NCBI RefSeq assembly: GCF_003732275.1
Contig: NZ_MOBM01000038.1
Span: forward strand, 772,679 to 836,678
DNA from: Pseudomonas frederiksbergensis
Lineage (GTDB): Bacteria; Pseudomonadota; Gammaproteobacteria; Pseudomonadales; Pseudomonadaceae
Direction of reading: 5' to 3'
Length of the DNA: 64,000 bases
The position numbers and the translations under genes are program-made. The notes beneath the pieces were generated by a model, which saw only the letters and a list, made by a program, of their open reading frames with translations, did not search any database and had not been told where the DNA came from. Of this stretch, positions 52,163-61,735 are shown in pieces. Each line of letters opens with the position of its first letter. Position 1 is the stretch's first letter.

Positions 52163-53275
52163 ATGCCTGAACAAAACGCAGCCTTTGAAAACCCCGGTAA
52201 GCCCGAGCCTCGGGATTATCGATTGACCGGCCCCGAAGCCGCCCGAGCGGCGCAAAAAGGCCTGGTATCGGCAAGCTGGTACCAATCCCCCATTTCTCGT
52301 AAACGCATGAAGGAATTGATGCAGCGCCGCGATGGCCCGGCCTTGCTTGATACCGCGATCTGGCTGTCGGCGATGGTCGTGACCGGCTTCGGCGGTTACT
52401 GGCTCTGGGGCTCCTGGGCCTGCGTTCCGTTCTTCTTCGTCTACGGGATGCTCTACGGCACGGCGTCCAATGCCCGTTGGCACGAAGCGGGTCACGGTAC
52501 GGCGTTCAAGACCCGCTGGATGAATGATGCGGTCTATCAGCTGTCGAGCTTCATGTTCATGTTCGAACCCCAAGTCTGGCGCTGGAGCCATGCACGGCAC
52601 CACACCGACACCGTCATCGTCGGCCGCGATCCGGAGATCGTCGAACCGCGTCCGCCAAGCCTGATCAATATGGTGCTGAGCCTGTTCAGAATGCCTTATG
52701 CGTTGAAGACGATGTGGTCAGTCTGCAAGCATGCGGTAGGGCGGATGGGTGAAGAAGAACAGACGTTCATCCCCGAGTCCGAGTGGCCCAAGGTGGTGAG
52801 GGACGCACGTGTCTGGCTAGCGATTTATGCGCTCACCGTGGGCGCTGCGCTGTACATGCAGAGCTGGTTGCCGCTGATGTTTATTGGTCTGCCGACCCTC
52901 TATGGCGGTTGGCTGTCCTACCTGTTCGGCCTGTCGCAGCATGTCGGCCTGGCTGAGGATGTACTCGATCACCGCAGCAACTGCCGCACGATTTATATGG
53001 GCCCGGTGCTGCGCTTCATGTACCTCAACATGAACTATCACCTTGAGCACCATATGTATCCGATGGTGCCTTTTCACGCGCTGGCGCAGCTTCACGAGGA
53101 GATTCGCAACGACTGCCCGCCGCCTTACACCAGTCTGTTCGAGGCCTTCAAGGAAATCATCCCGACCATCTGGAAGCAGCGCAAAGACCCGACTCATTTC
53201 GTCTCTCGTCCTTTGCCACAAAGCACCAAAGCCGCCGCAACCGTCCGGGCACAACCTGAAGCAATGCCGGGCTGA
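52163..53275 (+). CDS. Membrane fatty-acid-desaturase-type diiron hydroxylase
   Basis: A 370-residue integral membrane protein with the three histidine boxes of the desaturase/hydroxylase superfamily: HEAGH (107-111), HARHH (143-147) and HLEHH (293-297). It has four to five hydrophobic segments. Beside a Rieske ferredoxin and a ferredoxin reductase it probably forms a three-component monooxygenase rather than a lipid desaturase. The target is unknown: a methyl or methylene group on a small molecule fits a LacI-regulated catabolic operon. ATG 52163 follows GCGGAGAAC. Confidence 0.87.
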   Translation: MPEQNAAFENPGKPEPRDYRLTGPEAARAAQKGLVSASWYQSPISRKRMKELMQRRDGPALLDTAIWLSAMVVTGFGGYWLWGSWACVPFFFVYGMLYGTASNARWHEAGHGTAFKTRWMNDAVYQLSSFMFMFEPQVWRWSHARHHTDTVIVGRDPEIVEPRPPSLINMVLSLFRMPYALKTMWSVCKHAVGRMGEEEQTFIPESEWPKVVRDARVWLAIYALTVGAALYMQSWLPLMFIGLPTLYGGWLSYLFGLSQHVGLAEDVLDHRSNCRTIYMGPVLRFMYLNMNYHLEHHMYPMVPFHALAQLHEEIRNDCPPPYTSLFEAFKEIIPTIWKQRKDPTHFVSRPLPQSTKAAATVRAQPEAMPG

Positions 53276-53292
53276 CATCCAATAGGCACAAC

Positions 53293-53388
53293 CCCTGTGG
53301 GAGCGGGCTTGCTCGCGAAGACGGCGTCACAGTCAACATCGATGTCGCCTGATACACCGCTTTCGCGAGCAAGCCCGCTCCCACAGGA
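53293..53388. repeat. Inverted REP pair inside the oxygenase operon
   Basis: TGTGGGAGCGGGCTTGCTCG and its reverse complement lie between the hydroxylase and the Rieske gene on the same transcript. Such a hairpin can protect upstream mRNA or lower expression of downstream genes. Confidence 0.92.
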
Positions 53389-53424
53389 CACCTTCCTGTG
53401 TGTACCACTACAAGAGAAAACGCC

Positions 53425-53745
53425 ATGACCGATCAATGGATCGATGTATGTGCCGTGGGCGATATCGACGAAGAAGATGTCATTCGTTTCGACCATGGCC
53501 AGCACACCTATGCCGTCTACCGCTCCGCCGACAGCGAGTTTTTCGCCACCGCGGGCCTGTGTACCCATGAGTCCATCCACTTGGCCGATGGCCTGGTGAT
53601 GGAGCATGTCGTCGAGTGCCCCAAGCACAACGGGCGTTTCGATTACCGCTCCGGCAAAGCCCTCGGCGCACCGGTGTGCGTCAACCTCAAGACCTATGAA
53701 GTCCGGGTCGAGGCGGGGCGTGTGCTGCTCGCCATCACGGTTTAA
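53425..53745 (+). CDS. Rieske-type [2Fe-2S] ferredoxin
   Basis: A 106-residue stand-alone Rieske protein. Cluster ligands are Cys46-x-His48 (CTHESIHLADG) and Cys65-x2-His68 (CPKHNGRFDYRSG). No membrane anchor. It resembles ferredoxins of three-component dioxygenases and would pass electrons from the reductase encoded next to the diiron hydroxylase. ATG 53425 lies in a short gap after the REP pair. Confidence 0.95.
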   Translation: MTDQWIDVCAVGDIDEEDVIRFDHGQHTYAVYRSADSEFFATAGLCTHESIHLADGLVMEHVVECPKHNGRFDYRSGKALGAPVCVNLKTYEVRVEAGRVLLAITV

Positions 53746-53763
53746 CTGCACGGAGTCTGTGCC

Positions 53764-55005
53764 ATGAATCCTGCCAATGCTCCATTGATCATCGTCGGCG
53801 CCGGGCATGCGGGTGGCCGTGCGGCCCTGACCTTGCGCGGTGAAGGTTATAGCGGCCGCCTGATTCTGATAGGCGACGAGTCCCACCCGCCCTATGAACG
53901 TCCGCCGCTGTCCAAGGGGCTGTTGCAGGGCACGGTCGATCTGGCGGGTTACAGCCTGTGCGACACCGCTCAGCTCGCCGATCTGGACATCGAACACTTG
54001 TCCGGCAACCCGGTGAAATGCCTGGATCCGCAGCAGCATCGTCTGCAGTTGGCCGACGGCAACTGGCTGCATTACGCGCGGCTGTTATTGGCGACAGGAG
54101 GGCGGTCGCGCAGACTCGCCTCGGTGCCCGAGCATCTGGGCAATGTGCTTTATCTGCGTACCCATGACGAGGCCCTGGCACTGCGCGCTTCGTTGCAACC
54201 CGACGCGCGGGTGGTGATCATCGGCGGTGGTTTCATCGGACTCGAAGTCGCCGCCACCGCCCGAGCCTTGGGTTGCACGGTGACCTTGCTCGAGGCCGGA
54301 CCGCGTTTGGCGGGGCGAGTGTTGCCGGAGCAACTGTCTAGTGTCCTGCTGGAACTGCATCGCAGTCGGGGCGTGGATGTCCGGCTGAATGTGGCCATTG
54401 AGGCGGTGCAGGGCGCTACTCACGCTGAGTCCGTGCAACTGGTCGACGGCGAGTTGCTGCCCTGCGACCTGGTGGTGGTGGGCATCGGCATGCAACCCAA
54501 CACTGAACTGGCTGCGGCCGCAGGACTCGAGGTCGGCCAGGGCATCCGCGTCGATGCCCGACTGCGCACCAGTGCGCCGGACATCTTTGCGGCGGGCGAT
54601 GTCTGTGAGTTTCGTCTGAACCCGCAAGGCGTTTTCCAGCGTCAGGAAACCTGGCGCAACGCCGAAACCCAAGGTCGTCACGCCGCCCTGAATCTGTTGG
54701 GCGGCGAGTTGCCCTTCGAGGTCATTCCCGGTTTTTGGTCCGATCAATACGACTGGGGATTGCAGACCGTGGGCGTGATCGCAAACACACAACCCGCCGC
54801 GAGCCGGACAACCCCCGGTGGCGGTTTCCTGTCGTTCTACCTCGATGCCGAGCAACGTCTTCAAGGCGCTTGCGGCTGGGGGCAGGGGAATAGCATCGCC
54901 AAAGACATCAAGCTTTGCGAGCGGCTGATCGCTCACCATAACCCTCTCTCGGTAGACGCTCTGGCCGACGCCGATGTACCGCTCAAACAACTGCTGAGGA
55001 ACTGA
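53764..55005 (+). CDS. NAD(P)H-ferredoxin reductase (FAD), oxygenase-type
   Basis: A 413-residue two-dinucleotide-binding flavoprotein of the BphA4/rubredoxin-reductase group: IIVGAGHAGGRAALTLRGEG for FAD, VVIIGGGFIGLEVAATARAL for NAD(P)H, and IFAAGDVCEF. It is the natural electron source for the adjacent Rieske ferredoxin. It starts 18 bp after the ferredoxin and ends one base before the next gene. Confidence 0.94.
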   Translation: MNPANAPLIIVGAGHAGGRAALTLRGEGYSGRLILIGDESHPPYERPPLSKGLLQGTVDLAGYSLCDTAQLADLDIEHLSGNPVKCLDPQQHRLQLADGNWLHYARLLLATGGRSRRLASVPEHLGNVLYLRTHDEALALRASLQPDARVVIIGGGFIGLEVAATARALGCTVTLLEAGPRLAGRVLPEQLSSVLLELHRSRGVDVRLNVAIEAVQGATHAESVQLVDGELLPCDLVVVGIGMQPNTELAAAAGLEVGQGIRVDARLRTSAPDIFAAGDVCEFRLNPQGVFQRQETWRNAETQGRHAALNLLGGELPFEVIPGFWSDQYDWGLQTVGVIANTQPAASRTTPGGGFLSFYLDAEQRLQGACGWGQGNSIAKDIKLCERLIAHHNPLSVDALADADVPLKQLLRN

Positions 55006-55006
55006 C

Positions 55007-55855
55007 ATGCGTGAATTTCTGGTCTTTCAGTCCCAGTGGGCCATGCAAGATCACCGCGGCCAATGCGACCTTCCCCTGGAAGCGCAAGTGGAGAAAATCG
55101 CCGCCGCCGGTTTCGATGGCATCACCGACCATTTCTGGGTCGCGCCACATGCCGCACGCCTGCATGCCGCCGCCAAGGCGCAGGGCCTGCAAATCGAAGG
55201 GCAGGTGTTCCCCCGCACCGTGGATGATCTGGCGGCAGCGATCGATGTCGCATCCCGCTACGGCTGCCACCACCTCACGCTGCAAGCAGACGTGAGACCG
55301 CGCACGTTGAAGCAAGCTATTGAACTGATCGAAGGCTGGCAGCGTCTGGCCGAGCAGGTGGACTTTCCCGTTCTGCTGGAAACCCACCGTTATCGCCTCA
55401 CCAGTGACCTGTTGTTCACCCTCGACATTCTCGCTGAAATGCCCGACCTCAAACTGTTGGCCGACTTGTCCCACTATGTCGTAGGCCGCGAATTGCCAGA
55501 GCCGGCCACCGCCGAGGACGACGAACAGATACACACCATCCTGCGCCACAGTTGGGGTTTTCATGGTCGTGTCGCCAACGGCGAACAGGTCCAGGTGCCC
55601 CTGAGCTTCGCCCAGCATCGACCCTGGCTGGAGCGTTTCCTGGGTTGGTGGCGCTATGGGATCGAGGATTGGCTGGCCCGACCGAACACGCCCGACAGCC
55701 TGTCCTTCACCTGTGAACTCGGCCCGCCGCCTTATGCCATTACGGGTGCCGACGGACGCGACATCACCGATCGCTGGGCCGAGGCGCTGATGCTTAAGGA
55801 GGTGATACGTGAGGTTTGGAATGACTGTCGGGCACCGTCAAACGATGGGGGCTGA
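55007..55855 (+). CDS. TIM-barrel sugar isomerase/epimerase-like protein
   Basis: A 282-residue AP-endonuclease-2-type TIM barrel. Candidate metal ligands are Glu in PVLLETHRYR, Asp/His in LLADLSHYVV, His in WGFHGRVANG and Glu in FTCELGPPPY. It is translationally adjacent to the reductase (one-base gap). A sugar-isomerase-like enzyme co-transcribed with a monooxygenase argues that the hydroxylated product is carbohydrate-like. The substrate is unknown. Confidence 0.82.
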   Translation: MREFLVFQSQWAMQDHRGQCDLPLEAQVEKIAAAGFDGITDHFWVAPHAARLHAAAKAQGLQIEGQVFPRTVDDLAAAIDVASRYGCHHLTLQADVRPRTLKQAIELIEGWQRLAEQVDFPVLLETHRYRLTSDLLFTLDILAEMPDLKLLADLSHYVVGRELPEPATAEDDEQIHTILRHSWGFHGRVANGEQVQVPLSFAQHRPWLERFLGWWRYGIEDWLARPNTPDSLSFTCELGPPPYAITGADGRDITDRWAEALMLKEVIREVWNDCRAPSNDGG

Positions 55856-55920
55856 TTTAACGCGGGAATGGTTTTGGGGCTGGCAGCTTTCGGACGCGTT
55901 GTAGCGATTTTTTTGATCGC

Positions 55921-56835
55921 TTATTGTTCCAGCCAGTCAGAGTGGAGCTGCGGAAAACGCTCTTGCAACCATTCAATAAAAACTTGCACCTGCGGTGCCA
56001 GGTGCGTCCGGCTTGGGTACAGCACCGACACAGGACGAGGGGCTGGCCGATAGGGTTTTAGAATCTCCACCAAAGCGCGACTGTCCAAATGCTCGGCCAC
56101 GGTGATGCCTGGCGCCTGGATTATTCCGAAGCCCGACACGCCACACTGAACGTACGCATTCGACTCGGTGACTGTGATACCTGCGTTACTGACAAACGCT
56201 CGATCCTGACCCTTTACCGAGAAGTGCCAAGGCAGTGTCCTGTTGCTCTGACCGGACAAGAAGTTGACGCCTCGATGGGACACTAGATCATCGAGTGTCT
56301 CGGGTTCGCCGTGCTCATACAGATACTCGGGAGCTGCGCATGTCACCATGGTTGCCATCGCGATGGGGCGAGCGATCAAGGTCGAGTCCGGTAAATCACC
56401 TATACGTAACGCACAGTCGATGCCTTCACCTATCAGGTCAACGGCTCGATCGGTCACGCCCAGTACCATGTTGATGCCGGGGAAGGTTCTAGTGAATTCT
56501 TTCAGACTTCTTATGAACTCCATTTGCGCGAAAGCGGTCGGGATATCGACTCGAAGTCGGCCCATGAGCGTTGCTCCGGTGCGGTCAAACATCGAGGTCG
56601 CGGCAGAAATATCCGCGAGAATTTCCTGCACCCGCTCATAGAACCGTTCGCCCTCGGCGGTGAGCGCCACCTTTCTCGTGGTGCGTTGGAATAGGCGCAC
56701 GCCCAATGACGTCTCCAGCTCCTGGATGTAACGGGTGACCTGAGGCCGCCCGATGTCCAGCGACTCGGCGGCTTTAGTGAAGCTGCCGAGTTCAGCAAGC
56801 CTGGCGAACAGTCGCATTGATTGCAGCAATTCCAT
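55921..56835 (-). CDS. LysR-family transcriptional regulator
   Basis: A 304-residue CrgA-type LysR protein: FARLAELGSFTKAAESLDIG, RPQVTRYIQELETSLGVRLF and QRTTRKVALTAEG. It is divergent from a zinc-type oxidoreductase gene at 56987, with a 151-bp AT-rich gap containing CAATTG and no clear operator. It probably regulates that gene. Confidence 0.92.
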   Translation of the reverse strand: MELLQSMRLFARLAELGSFTKAAESLDIGRPQVTRYIQELETSLGVRLFQRTTRKVALTAEGERFYERVQEILADISAATSMFDRTGATLMGRLRVDIPTAFAQMEFIRSLKEFTRTFPGINMVLGVTDRAVDLIGEGIDCALRIGDLPDSTLIARPIAMATMVTCAAPEYLYEHGEPETLDDLVSHRGVNFLSGQSNRTLPWHFSVKGQDRAFVSNAGITVTESNAYVQCGVSGFGIIQAPGITVAEHLDSRALVEILKPYRPAPRPVSVLYPSRTHLAPQVQVFIEWLQERFPQLHSDWLEQ

Positions 56836-56986
56836 GATGTCTTACCTTGCCTAATACAATTGTTGCCTCAGGATAGAATAATCATGTCCTTTTTTACGTA
56901 TTTATTGCGCGCCCCCAAAAGCGAAAGATGTGCTCAAGGCGAAGCCGTTGCGGTTTGCAGCCATTGACTCGTTTTGGAGATTCGCA

Positions 56987-57997
56987 ATGAAAGCTTGGTT
57001 ATTGAAAGATTTCGGACTCGACAACCTGCAACTGGGAGAGACAGCGACCCCGCAACCCAAGACCGGCGAGTTGCTCGTAAAGGTCGGCGCTGTCTCACTC
57101 AACTTTCGCGACAAGGCGATTGTTGATGGCATCTATGAGCCGCATAGGGTGCCCAAACCCCTGATCCCGGTTAGCGATGCAGCCGGCACAGTGGTCGCGG
57201 TCGGTGACGGCGTCACGCGCTTCAAAGTCGGTGATCGGGTCAACTCGCATCTGTACTCCCGTTGGCTGGATGGCGAGCCTGGGCCGAATGAGCCGGATTA
57301 CTGTTTCGGTTCGCCGTTGCCTGGCGGTTTGGCCGAATACATGATCATCCACGAAGACAGCGCCGTTGGTGCGCCAGACAACATGAGCGATGAAGAGGCA
57401 GCGACGCTGCCGATTGCCGCGCTCACGGCGTGGTACTCGCTGGTAGACTTTGGACAAATTCAGCCCGGGCAAACCGTGTTGGTTCAAGGCACTGGCGGTG
57501 TGTCCATATTTGCCGTGCAGATCGCTACTGCGCTTGGCGCGAAGGTGATCGCAACGTCGAGTAGCGACGAGAATCTGCAAGCCGTGCAGGAGCTGGGAGC
57601 CGTAGCGGGCGTCAACTACAGAACTACTCCGAACTGGGCAGACGAGGTACTGAGGCTGACCGAAGGCAAAGGCGTGGACCTGCTGCTCGATGTGGCCGGT
57701 GGCAGCGGCATCAATCAATCGGTCGCCGCGACCAAGGCATCCGGGCGTATTGCGCAGATCGGCTTTTTGACCGGGCAGACCGTTGAACTCAATCTGATGC
57801 CACTCATTTTTCGCCAGACGACCATTCGCGGTATTGCTGTGGCGCCGCGCTCATCGTTCGACCGGATGAATGCATTCCTCAACGAACACAAGATTCGTCC
57901 TGTGATCGATCAGGTGTATCCGTTCGAGAAAGCACGAGAAGCTTACGAGCATCTTGCGAAGGGGGCGTTTGGGAAGGTTGTAATCAAAATCGCTTGA
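56987..57997 (+). CDS. NAD(P)-dependent alcohol dehydrogenase, zeta-crystallin/quinone reductase-like MDR
   Basis: A 336-residue medium-chain dehydrogenase/reductase: GroES-like start (LLVKVGAVSLNFRDKAIVDG), PVSDAAGTVVAVGDGVTRFKVGD-type core, and the nucleotide-binding VLVQGTGGVSIFAVQIATAL. The catalytic zinc ligands of classical alcohol dehydrogenases are not evident, which favours a quinone or enone reductase. ATG 56987 has TGGAGA upstream. Followed by a strong terminator. Confidence 0.88.
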   Translation: MKAWLLKDFGLDNLQLGETATPQPKTGELLVKVGAVSLNFRDKAIVDGIYEPHRVPKPLIPVSDAAGTVVAVGDGVTRFKVGDRVNSHLYSRWLDGEPGPNEPDYCFGSPLPGGLAEYMIIHEDSAVGAPDNMSDEEAATLPIAALTAWYSLVDFGQIQPGQTVLVQGTGGVSIFAVQIATALGAKVIATSSSDENLQAVQELGAVAGVNYRTTPNWADEVLRLTEGKGVDLLLDVAGGSGINQSVAATKASGRIAQIGFLTGQTVELNLMPLIFRQTTIRGIAVAPRSSFDRMNAFLNEHKIRPVIDQVYPFEKAREAYEHLAKGAFGKVVIKIA

Positions 57998-58004
57998 TAC
58001 CGCT

Positions 58005-58030
58005 AAAGGCGCCAATATGGCGCCTTTTTT
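58005..58030 (+). terminator. Rho-independent terminator
   Basis: AAAGGCGCC-AATAT-GGCGCCTTTTTT, nine-base stem and T run, eight bases after the MDR gene stop. Confidence 0.92.
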
Positions 58031-58178
58031 CAACGCCGAGTGCGGCTCTGGCTCGAACGTCCGCTATTGGCTGTAGATTCAACCGGTCGATGCAACAGAT
58101 TGGCTAAATCGTTCTGCGGGCGTTTCGTAGTTTAGTGTTTTCCAGCACCGGCCATTTCAGACGTCGCGACGTTAGTGC

Positions 58179-59198
58179 TCAACCGCGAATGAACGCCAGC
58201 AAATCGGCGTTGATCTGATCCGCGTTGGTAGTCGGCATACCGTGAGGAAAGCCCGGGTACGTCTTGAGGGTGGAATGCTTCAATAGTTTGGCCGAAAGCG
58301 GCGCAGAGTCGGCAAACGGCACAATCTGATCATCCTCTCCATGCATGGCCAGTGTGGGCACCTGAATCGCCTTCAGGTCTTCGGTGAAGTCGGTCTCGGA
58401 AAACGCTTTGATGCAGTCGTAATGAGCTTTTGCACCGCCCATCATCCCTTGACGCCACCAGTTGTCGATTGCGCCTTGTGAAACCTTGGCCCCGGGTCGA
58501 TTGAAACCGTAGAACGGCCCCGACGGCACGTCCAGGTAAAACTGTGCGCGGCTGGCGACCAGTGCCGAACGGAACCCGTCGAACACTTCCAGAGGTAAAC
58601 CGCCGGGGTTCTTCTCTGACTTAACCATGATGGGGGGAACCGCGCTGATCAGTACGGCCTTGGCAACGCGTCCCGGTTTGGCTCGAGCGGCGTAGCGCGC
58701 TACTTCACCACCACCGGTCGAATGGCCGACATGGATCGCACCTTTAAGGTCGAGCGCATCGGTCAGCTCGATGACATCGGCGGTATAGGTGTCCATTTCG
58801 TTGCCCACCCAGGTTTGGGTCGAGCGCCCGTGACCGCGGCGGTCGTGCGCGATCACCCGATAGCCTTTGAGCAAGAAAAACATCATCTGGTTGTCCCAGT
58901 CGTCCGCGCTCAATGGCCAGCCGTGGTGAAACACGATGGGCGTCGCGTCTTTCGGACCCCAATCCTTGAAGAAAATCTCGGTGCCGTCTTTGGTCGTAAT
59001 AGAGTTCATAGCGTGCATCTCCTTGTGATCTGGTTTGTTTTGGGTTGCAGAGTGCTTAATAGCGGCCTGCGTCAACTCGGAAAAGCTGGAAAGCGGTACC
59101 AACAAACTGGCGGCCACTACTGCTGAACTTGTCAATATGGCCCGACGCTGGAGATCTATCTCCCGATTGGAGTCTTTCATTGAAGGTCGCTCGATCAT
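58179..59198 (-). CDS. Alpha/beta hydrolase, haloperoxidase/arylesterase-like, with N-terminal Tat-like extension
   Basis: A 339-residue protein. The core from about residue 64 is a non-heme chloroperoxidase-like hydrolase: nucleophile Ser160 (GHSTGGG), Asp290 (GEDDQIV) and His319 (FPHGMPT). Before it is a 63-residue extension with [20 protein letters not shown], a twin-arginine-type signal. A good SD (AAGGAG at 59019-59024) precedes the internal MNSITTKDG at 59009, the usual start of this family, so a cytosolic form may also be made. ATG 59180 is an alternative upstream start. Third gene of a set with 59258 and 60290. Confidence 0.85.
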   Translation of the reverse strand: MIERPSMKDSNREIDLQRRAILTSSAVVAASLLVPLSSFSELTQAAIKHSATQNKPDHKEMHAMNSITTKDGTEIFFKDWGPKDATPIVFHHGWPLSADDWDNQMMFFLLKGYRVIAHDRRGHGRSTQTWVGNEMDTYTADVIELTDALDLKGAIHVGHSTGGGEVARYAARAKPGRVAKAVLISAVPPIMVKSEKNPGGLPLEVFDGFRSALVASRAQFYLDVPSGPFYGFNRPGAKVSQGAIDNWWRQGMMGGAKAHYDCIKAFSETDFTEDLKAIQVPTLAMHGEDDQIVPFADSAPLSAKLLKHSTLKTYPGFPHGMPTTNADQINADLLAFIRG

Positions 59199-59257
59199 GT
59201 GATGTTGCTCAGGGAGATTCGTGCCTCCGTGAACGGAGGCGCAAACCCGACAAGCGA

Positions 59258-60247
59258 TCAGTAGTCCCAGAAACCCGCGACCCAGCGAAAGGCGTCACCG
59301 TCCACTGCCACCCGGCCAACGGAGGGGAACGGCAGGTGAGTCGCCACAAACAGCTCACCGCTAGCTGCCGCCTCTTGCAACAGGCGGACACGAACGCGAA
59401 CCGACTCCTCAGGGTCATGTTCAAAGCCGTTATGCCAGTCGGGGTGTTCGAAGGCGACCGGGAACAGGGCGTCGCCTGCGAAGGTCAACCGCTCACCGCC
59501 GGATGTCACGTAGACCACGCTGTGCCCTGGGGTGTGGCCGCCGGTGAGCTTGACGACCACGCCTGGTGCCACCTCATACTCATCCTCGAACGTGCGCACC
59601 TTGCTGCGGTATTCGTTAATGAACTGATTGGCCGTTGCCCGCAGGACGTCCGGCACCGGCGACGGCATGGAGGTGAGGGAGAAATCGGGCGACTCCCAAA
59701 ACGCGACCTCGGTGGCTGAAACGTGGATACGCAGATCTGGACGTAGTTGGCTCTTCACCTCATCGACAAGCAGCCCGCCGATATGGTCCATGTGCATGTG
59801 GGTTATCACCACGTCGGTCACGGACGCAAGATCGATACCGGCGGCCTTCAGTCGTTTGGGGAACTGCCCGGCCCGCGGAAATCCGGGGAACTGCCCTCCG
59901 AGTCCAGCGTCGACGAGGATGAGCTTGTCGCCGCTACGCACCACAAGTACGTTCAGCGCCCAATCGAACGCGTCCGGCCCCAGGAACATGTCCTTGAACC
60001 AGGTCGCGCGGGCGGCTGGGTCGGCATTGGTGGACATCGTCTCGGTCGGCAGAGGCAGCACCCCATCACTGACCACCAGCACGTCAATCTCGCCGATCCG
60101 CAGCGCATAGCGCGAAGGAACCAACTCCTCGGACCCCGACCCACCGGGGTGTGAGGTGTTGTGCAAGCTCAGGTTTGACTCCTGCTGAGCGTTCCTTTTT
60201 TGATGTGTTCCATCCTTTTGGGTGGGGTGGTTCAAATGCATAGTCAT
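59258..60247 (-). CDS. MBL-fold metallo-hydrolase
   Basis: A 329-residue metallo-beta-lactamase-fold protein: [10 protein letters not shown] (HxHxDH), the [12 protein letters not shown] and [10 protein letters not shown] segments, and a late THLPFP. The N-terminus (first 40 residues) is polar and Gln/Ser-rich, without a clear signal peptide. Family members include lactonases and quorum-quenching enzymes. AGGAGAAGGACC precedes ATG 60247. It lies between the FAD oxidoreductase and the hydrolase on the same strand. Confidence 0.9.
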   Translation of the reverse strand: MTMHLNHPTQKDGTHQKRNAQQESNLSLHNTSHPGGSGSEELVPSRYALRIGEIDVLVVSDGVLPLPTETMSTNADPAARATWFKDMFLGPDAFDWALNVLVVRSGDKLILVDAGLGGQFPGFPRAGQFPKRLKAAGIDLASVTDVVITHMHMDHIGGLLVDEVKSQLRPDLRIHVSATEVAFWESPDFSLTSMPSPVPDVLRATANQFINEYRSKVRTFEDEYEVAPGVVVKLTGGHTPGHSVVYVTSGGERLTFAGDALFPVAFEHPDWHNGFEHDPEESVRVRVRLLQEAAASGELFVATHLPFPSVGRVAVDGDAFRWVAGFWDY

Positions 60248-60289
60248 GGTCCTTCTCCTATTGCTTGGGTCAAGAATCTCAGAGGGGCT

Positions 60290-61492
60290 TCAAGCCACCG
60301 GAATCATCGGGTCGGCTGCCGCCAGGGCGGCGGCCCGATCAGCTGCCGGTGGGTAGATCCACTGGGTGTTGATCTGCGTCTTGAGCTCCTTGGCCGTTTC
60401 CTTGACCAGCTTGAGCTGGCGATCCCAGCCTTCAGTAAACACCGCGCCCCAGGCGCCCAGATCGAGGCAGGTCACGTACTTGGGCTGACGGTAGGGGGTG
60501 GGCGCGACACCTAGCAGGTCCGCAGCGACGTTATTCCCGGCGTGACGGCCTAGAGAAATCGCATGCTGGCAAGACATTGCGGCGAAGTTGCCGAGGTCGT
60601 CGGTGGCGGCATAGGCGACATCTCCAGCGGCGTAGACATGTTCCTGGCCGAACACCTTCAGGTTCTCATCGACGTGCAAGCGACCCTGGACATCGCGCAC
60701 GCTGGAAATCTGTTCGGTCAGCGGGCTGGCGCGAAAGCCGACGGTCCAGATCACTGTTTGGCTCTCGATGCGGCGACCATCAGCGAGGGTAACGCCGTTG
60801 GCGTCCACCGCCGTCACACTGGCGTTGACCACCCATTCAATGCCCAGGTATTCGGAGGCCTCGATGATTGATGGACGAATTCCCTCACCCATGGTCGCGC
60901 CGATCTGAGGCGCACGGTCGATGATGATCACGCGGATGTCCTGATCGTTACCGAGCAAGGACCGCAGGCGTTCCGGCATCTCGGTGCCGGTCTCGATACC
61001 GGTGAAACCGCCACCGGCGACCACCACCGTGTTGCGGGCAACGCTGGAGGGACGGTTCTTGAGGGATTTGAGGTGGTTCTCCAGGCGCACCGCGGCTTCG
61101 ATCTGATCAACGTCGAAGGCATGGGCGTCAAGGCCTGGCACCGTCGGGCGGGCTAACTGGCTGCCAGCCGCAAGTACCAGGCGATCGTAGGTCAATGTGC
61201 TCCACCGGCCAGCCTCATCGCGATAGCCAACGGTCCTTCCAAGGTCATCAATGTGCTCGGCGGTGCCTTTGATGAAACGCACACCTACCGAGTCGAACAA
61301 CCCATCCAGGGGAGCGAACATTTTGTGCACGTCGCTTTCGTAGAAGCGGGGACGGATGCGCAATTGCGCCTGGGGCGCCAGCAACGTGATGTCCACGTCG
61401 CTACGACTGTGCTTATCCAGTAGACGGGCGGCGCTCAATGCACTCCACACACCACCGAACCCCGCACCAATAACCAGAATATGCTGTTTCAT
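60290..61492 (-). CDS. NAD(P)/FAD-dependent oxidoreductase, type II NADH dehydrogenase-like
   Basis: A 400-residue pyridine-nucleotide-disulfide-fold flavoprotein: ILVIGAGFGGVWSALSAARL for FAD, VVVAGGGFTGIETGTEMPER for NAD(P)H, and HVYAAGDVAYA. It resembles Ndh-type dehydrogenases but lacks an evident C-terminal membrane anchor. GAGGAA lies eight bases before ATG 61492. First gene of a likely three-gene unit with 59258 and 58179. Confidence 0.9.
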   Translation of the reverse strand: MKQHILVIGAGFGGVWSALSAARLLDKHSRSDVDITLLAPQAQLRIRPRFYESDVHKMFAPLDGLFDSVGVRFIKGTAEHIDDLGRTVGYRDEAGRWSTLTYDRLVLAAGSQLARPTVPGLDAHAFDVDQIEAAVRLENHLKSLKNRPSSVARNTVVVAGGGFTGIETGTEMPERLRSLLGNDQDIRVIIIDRAPQIGATMGEGIRPSIIEASEYLGIEWVVNASVTAVDANGVTLADGRRIESQTVIWTVGFRASPLTEQISSVRDVQGRLHVDENLKVFGQEHVYAAGDVAYAATDDLGNFAAMSCQHAISLGRHAGNNVAADLLGVAPTPYRQPKYVTCLDLGAWGAVFTEGWDRQLKLVKETAKELKTQINTQWIYPPAADRAAALAAADPMIPVA

Positions 61493-61735
61493 TAGTTGTT
61501 CCTCAAAAAGGTTTTCAATGTTCTTGAAGTTATTCTTCAAGTTTGGTGGAGCGATACAAGGGCGCCGAAAGTCAAGGTGTCTATGTTGAATGCAGCAGGT
61601 CGCCCGCTGTGGATTTATGTTATTGCTGGATTATTGTCGGCGCACTTCTACATCGGTTCAGAAAAGCTATACGTCAGTGGTATGGGGATATACGAAGGTT
61701 TGTATTGGATGCAAAAGAGAACTTTCAGAACGCTC

